This document shows, one piece after another, positions 61,081 to 64,000 of a stretch of DNA of 64,000 nucleotides (position 1 is its first letter; every line of letters starts with the position of its first letter). The position numbers and the translations under genes were made by a program. Source of the stretch: Comamonadaceae bacterium (GTDB lineage Bacteria; Pseudomonadota; Gammaproteobacteria; Burkholderiales; Burkholderiaceae_C); contig CANGME010000012.1 of the NCBI GenBank assembly GCA_947455145.1, forward strand, positions 59,679 to 123,678, read 5' to 3'. The notes beneath the pieces are model-generated. The model did not search any database. It was not told the DNA's origin and saw only the letters and a list, made by a program, of their open reading frames with translations.

Positions 61081-64000
61081 TCAGTTCCATTTGATGTAGG
61101 TGGTTCCGGTGTTGCCCAAAGGACGATGGCAACCTGACTGAGAGCAGTCCACTTTGACGGTCGCACCGCCTCGGTGGTTAAGCGCCATTTTTTGCATCAC
61201 CCCCAGGTAAGTGGTTCCCGTGGCGTGGCAAGATTTGCACCATCCTGCACCGCTGCCCGTGCTGCCGTTGTGGTTCATCTTCTCGGTGAGCCAGCTGGTG
61301 GTGCTGCTGTGGCAAGCTTTGCAGTCCAGCGTTGCGCCGTTCAGCAATTGCGTTTTGTAGGGAATGTGATTGGCGGGTGTGGTCAGCGCCCCTTGCGTAC
61401 CGGCAGACAGGTAGCTGCCGTTGTGACATGAAGCGCAAGTGGCTGTGGTGACCACGCTGTGGTTCATGGTGACTGCCGTGCGGAAATTCACCTGTGAGCG
61501 GTGGCAAGAGTCGCACTTGGCCACCCCCGCAGGCACGGGGATGTGCGTGACGGGTTTGGACACAATCGTGCTGCTGGTGCCGTTGTGGCAGGTGTCACAC
61601 GTGCCCGTGCCTACCGCGTTGGCGGGCGCATGAACGTAGGTCACGGTCAACCAACTGGTGGTGGATTTGTGGCAGGTCTCGCAGTTGCCCGTCACCGTGG
61701 CGTGCGTCGCTGTGGCGGGCTTGCTGGTTAAGCCATAACTGCCTGTTAAGTGGCATGTGGCGCACTGGGTGGTGATCGACACACTGCTGTGGAATTTGCC
61801 GGGGAACCAGGTTGCGAAACCAGTTTTGTGGCAGGTGTCGCAGTTGGTGATGGCCACACCGCTGAGCGATAGGTAGGGAATGTGATTGAGAGGTCGTCCC
61901 AAACCCGAGTAGTAGCCGCCCGTGTGGCAGGTGCCGCACTGGTTGGTTACCGGCATCTGCGTGTGTTTCCAGGTGTTGGGCCTGAAGGACGTGACCGTGT
62001 GGCAACTGATGCAGTTGAGCGTGGTGGGGATGTGGGTGGCAACCTTGCCGGTCGCTGCACTGCCGTTGTGGCACGTTGCACAGTTGGTGGCCGCTGTGAA
62101 CAGGCTGTGATCCGGCTTGCCGCCCAGCCAGGTGGCCGTGGACTTGTGGCAGCTCTCGCAGTTGCCCGTCACGGTGGCGTGGATGGCGGTGGCGGGCTTG
62201 CTGGTCACGCCGTACATGCTGGACAGGTGGCAGGTCGCGCATTGGGTGGAGAGCGACACACTGCTGTGGAACTTGCCAGGGAACCAGGTGGCGAAACCGG
62301 TCTTGTGGCAGGTGTCGCAGTTGGTGATGGCCACGCCGCTGAGCGATTGGTAGGGGATGTGGTTCAAAGGCCGCCCCAGCGCCGGTGTGTAGCCGCCGGT
62401 GTGGCAGGTGGAGCACTGGTTGGTCACGGGCATCTGCGTGTGGTTCCACTTGGTGGGCTTCCAGCCGGTGATGTTGTGGCAGCTCACACAGTTGACCGTG
62501 GTGGGGATGTGGGTGGCGATCTTGCCGGTGGCCGCACTGCCGTTGTGGCAGCTGGCGCAGTTGGTGGCTGAGGTGAACAAGCTGTGATCCGGCTTGCCGC
62601 CCAGCCAGGTGCTGGTGGATTTGTGGCAACTCTCGCAGTTACCGGTGACGCTGGCGTGGATCGGCGTTGCGGGCTTGCCCGTCACGCCATAGCTGGTGTT
62701 GATGTGGCAAGTAGCACATTGGGTAGACAGGGACACGCTGCTGTGGAATTTTCCGGGGAACCAACCGGTGTAGCCCGACTTGTGGCAGGTGTCGCAGTTG
62801 GTGATGGCCACGCCGCTGAGCGACTGGTAGGGGATGTGGTTGGCAGGACGCCCCAGCGCGGGTGCGTAGCCCCCGGTGTGGCAAGTCGAGCACTGGTTTG
62901 CCACTGGCATCTGCGAGTGGTTCCACTTGGTGGGTTTCCAAGCCGTGACGTTGTGGCAGCTCACACAGTTCACAGTCGTGGGGATGTGGGTGGCGATTTT
63001 CCCGGTGGCTGCCGCGCCGTTGTGGCAGCTTGCGCAGTTGGTAGCCGTCGTGAACAAGCTGTGATCGGGCTTGCTGCCTAACCACGTGCTGGTGGACTTG
63101 TGGCAGCTCTCGCAGTTGCCCGTCACCGTGGCATGAATCGAAGTAGCAGGCTTGCCCGTCACGCCAAAGCTGGTGTTGATGTGGCAAGTCGCGCATTGGG
63201 TCGAGACGGCCACGTTGTTGTGAAACGTGCCGGGGTTCCAAGCTACGAAGCCTGACTTGTGGCACGTGTCGCAGTTGGTGATGGCCACGCCAGAAAGCGA
63301 CTTGTAGGGGATGTGATTGGTGGTAGGCCCATCAGCGGGCGGGTTAGCCCCGCTGTGGCAGGTCGAGCACTGGCTTGCCACTGGCATCTGCGAGTGGTTC
63401 CAGTTGCTTGGCTTGAAGGCTGTGACACTGTGGCAACTGATGCAATTGAGCGAAGTCGGAATGTGGTTGGCGATTTTTCCGGTGGCTGTCGATCCGTTGT
63501 GGCAGCTTGCGCAGTTGGTGGCTAAAGTGAACAAGCTGTGATCGGGCTTAGAGGCTTGCCAATTTTTGGTGGTTTTGTGGCAGCTCTCGCAGTTGCCGGT
63601 AACGGTCGCATGAATCGGTGTCGCAGGCTTGCCCGTCACCCCAAAGCTGGTGTTGATGTGGCAAGTCGCGCATTGGGTGGAGACGGTGACGTTGTTGTGG
63701 AAGGTGCCTGGGTTCCAAGCTGCGAAGCCTGACTTGTGGCAGCTATCGCAGTTGGCAATGGCCACACCGCTGAGTGACTTGTAGGGAATGTGATTGGTCG
63801 TCGGCCCATCAGCCGGTGGGTTAGCCCCACTGTGGCAGGTCGAGCACTGGTTGGCCACTGGCATCTGCGTGTGGTTCCAGTTGCTGGGCTTGAAGGCGGT
63901 GACGCTGTGGCAACTGATGCAATTGAGCGTGGTGGGTATGTGGGCTGCGATCTTGCCGGTAGCTGCTGTGCCGTTGTGGCAACTTGCGCAATTGGTGGCG
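61081..64000 (-). CDS. Giant multiheme cytochrome c with hexaheme tandem repeats (5' end outside window)
   Basis: The frame is open from the window edge to the TGA at 61081-61083, giving 972 visible residues. I count 35 CxxCH motifs and one CX4CH (CSQSGCH near the C-terminus). Four complete and two partial 159-residue repeats each carry six CxxCH motifs and six further His residues 12-16 positions after each motif, enough for bis-His ligation of every heme. The C-terminal 150 residues hold six more hemes in a non-repeated arrangement. There is no membrane anchor at the C-terminus. It belongs broadly to the cytochrome c3-like multiheme superfamily. Operon context with an outer-membrane barrel and ccm genes suggests extracellular electron transfer. 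Confidence 0.93.
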   Translation of the reverse strand, partial: ATNCASCHNGTAATGKIAAHIPTTLNCISCHSVTAFKPSNWNHTQMPVANQCSTCHSGANPPADGPTTNHIPYKSLSGVAIANCDSCHKSGFAAWNPGTFHNNVTVSTQCATCHINTSFGVTGKPATPIHATVTGNCESCHKTTKNWQASKPDHSLFTLATNCASCHNGSTATGKIANHIPTSLNCISCHSVTAFKPSNWNHSQMPVASQCSTCHSGANPPADGPTTNHIPYKSLSGVAITNCDTCHKSGFVAWNPGTFHNNVAVSTQCATCHINTSFGVTGKPATSIHATVTGNCESCHKSTSTWLGSKPDHSLFTTATNCASCHNGAAATGKIATHIPTTVNCVSCHNVTAWKPTKWNHSQMPVANQCSTCHTGGYAPALGRPANHIPYQSLSGVAITNCDTCHKSGYTGWFPGKFHSSVSLSTQCATCHINTSYGVTGKPATPIHASVTGNCESCHKSTSTWLGGKPDHSLFTSATNCASCHNGSAATGKIATHIPTTVNCVSCHNITGWKPTKWNHTQMPVTNQCSTCHTGGYTPALGRPLNHIPYQSLSGVAITNCDTCHKTGFATWFPGKFHSSVSLSTQCATCHLSSMYGVTSKPATAIHATVTGNCESCHKSTATWLGGKPDHSLFTAATNCATCHNGSAATGKVATHIPTTLNCISCHTVTSFRPNTWKHTQMPVTNQCGTCHTGGYYSGLGRPLNHIPYLSLSGVAITNCDTCHKTGFATWFPGKFHSSVSITTQCATCHLTGSYGLTSKPATATHATVTGNCETCHKSTTSWLTVTYVHAPANAVGTGTCDTCHNGTSSTIVSKPVTHIPVPAGVAKCDSCHRSQVNFRTAVTMNHSVVTTATCASCHNGSYLSAGTQGALTTPANHIPYKTQLLNGATLDCKACHSSTTSWLTEKMNHNGSTGSGAGWCKSCHATGTTYLGVMQKMALNHRGGATVKVDCSQSGCHRPLGNTGTTYIKWN
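61642..63999 (-). repeat. 477-bp in-frame tandem repeats encoding hexaheme modules
   Basis: The units begin at the CSTCH codons: 63846, 63369, 62892, 62415 and 61938 (minus strand), exactly 477 bp apart. The first is preceded by part of another unit that runs to the window edge; the last diverges after about 100 codons. Neighbouring units are highly similar in DNA, especially the second to fourth, which points to recent duplication or gene conversion. Confidence 0.93.

Noticed and set aside
61595..62629. 344-codon minus-strand frame in another register across the heme repeats
   Set aside because: It is repetitive only because the 477-bp DNA repeat is; rich in His, Gln, Pro and Arg, without heme motifs.
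61642..63999. Regular repeats considered as a CRISPR array or satellite
   Set aside because: The unit is 477 bp without spacers, and the repeats are coding with conserved CxxCH frames.

Overview
The window looks like a chromosomal segment of a betaproteobacterium of the order Burkholderiales, most likely a Comamonadaceae member close to Rhodoferax or Polaromonas. The grounds are GC-rich genes, the hemA-prfA-prmC and ubiE-ubiJ-ubiB gene orders, a BktB-type thiolase, a DUF2844/DUF3443 pair, many Bug-type and DMT transporters, and dispersed short palindromic repeats that translate as 'PELVEG' or 'AKAST.SART'. I assigned this from recognition of protein families, not from a database search.

Layout. 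1-5.3 kb: end of a class I glutamine amidotransferase, a YbdK-type carboxylate-amine ligase, then the minus-strand hemA-prfA-prmC operon. 5.3-8.2 kb: GYD-domain protein, PHB depolymerase and BktB thiolase (polyhydroxyalkanoate metabolism). 8.2-13.8 kb: a decayed gene remnant and a complete ugpBAECQ glycerol-3-phosphate/phosphodiester uptake operon, with a 50-bp inverted repeat between ugpB and ugpA. 14-26.7 kb: a 1318-aa FAD/Fe-S oxidoreductase, DUF971, ubiE, a Tim44-like protein, ubiJ, ubiB, a solute:sodium symporter, FmdB, DUF502 and aspS.

27.0-31.9 kb: a probable old genomic island. It lies between tRNA-Ser(CGA) and a degenerate copy of that tRNA's 3' part in the same orientation. It carries a Bug-type binding protein, a TAT-lipoprotein amidohydrolase, an arsenic cluster (arsR, arsC, aqpS-type aquaglyceroporin) and an unrecognised protein; the arsenic part is visibly AT-richer than its surroundings. 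31.9-36.2 kb: minus-strand rnm(yciV)-EamA-yciO-M50 protease-trpS. 36.3-44 kb: DUF599, recJ, a phosphoglycerate-mutase-like protein, lolC-lolD, an exported amidohydrolase, an EamA transporter and ogt. 44.2-50.1 kb: DUF2844/DUF3443, a phosphomannomutase and a single open frame that fuses WaaC (heptosyltransferase I) to WaaA (Kdo transferase) through a palindromic repeat.

50.1-64 kb (all minus strand): the upstream end is a giant multiheme cytochrome c, cut by the window edge. It is built from 159-residue hexaheme repeats encoded by 477-bp tandem repeats, and 36 heme motifs are visible. It is followed closely by an 827-aa AMIN/SPOR/TPR/beta-barrel outer-membrane protein, the complete ccmABCDEFGHI cytochrome c maturation operon, and a membrane-anchored ferredoxin-flavoprotein reductase. 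This block reads as one extracellular-electron-transfer locus that brings its own heme-attachment machinery. It and the WaaC-WaaA fusion are the most unusual things in the window.
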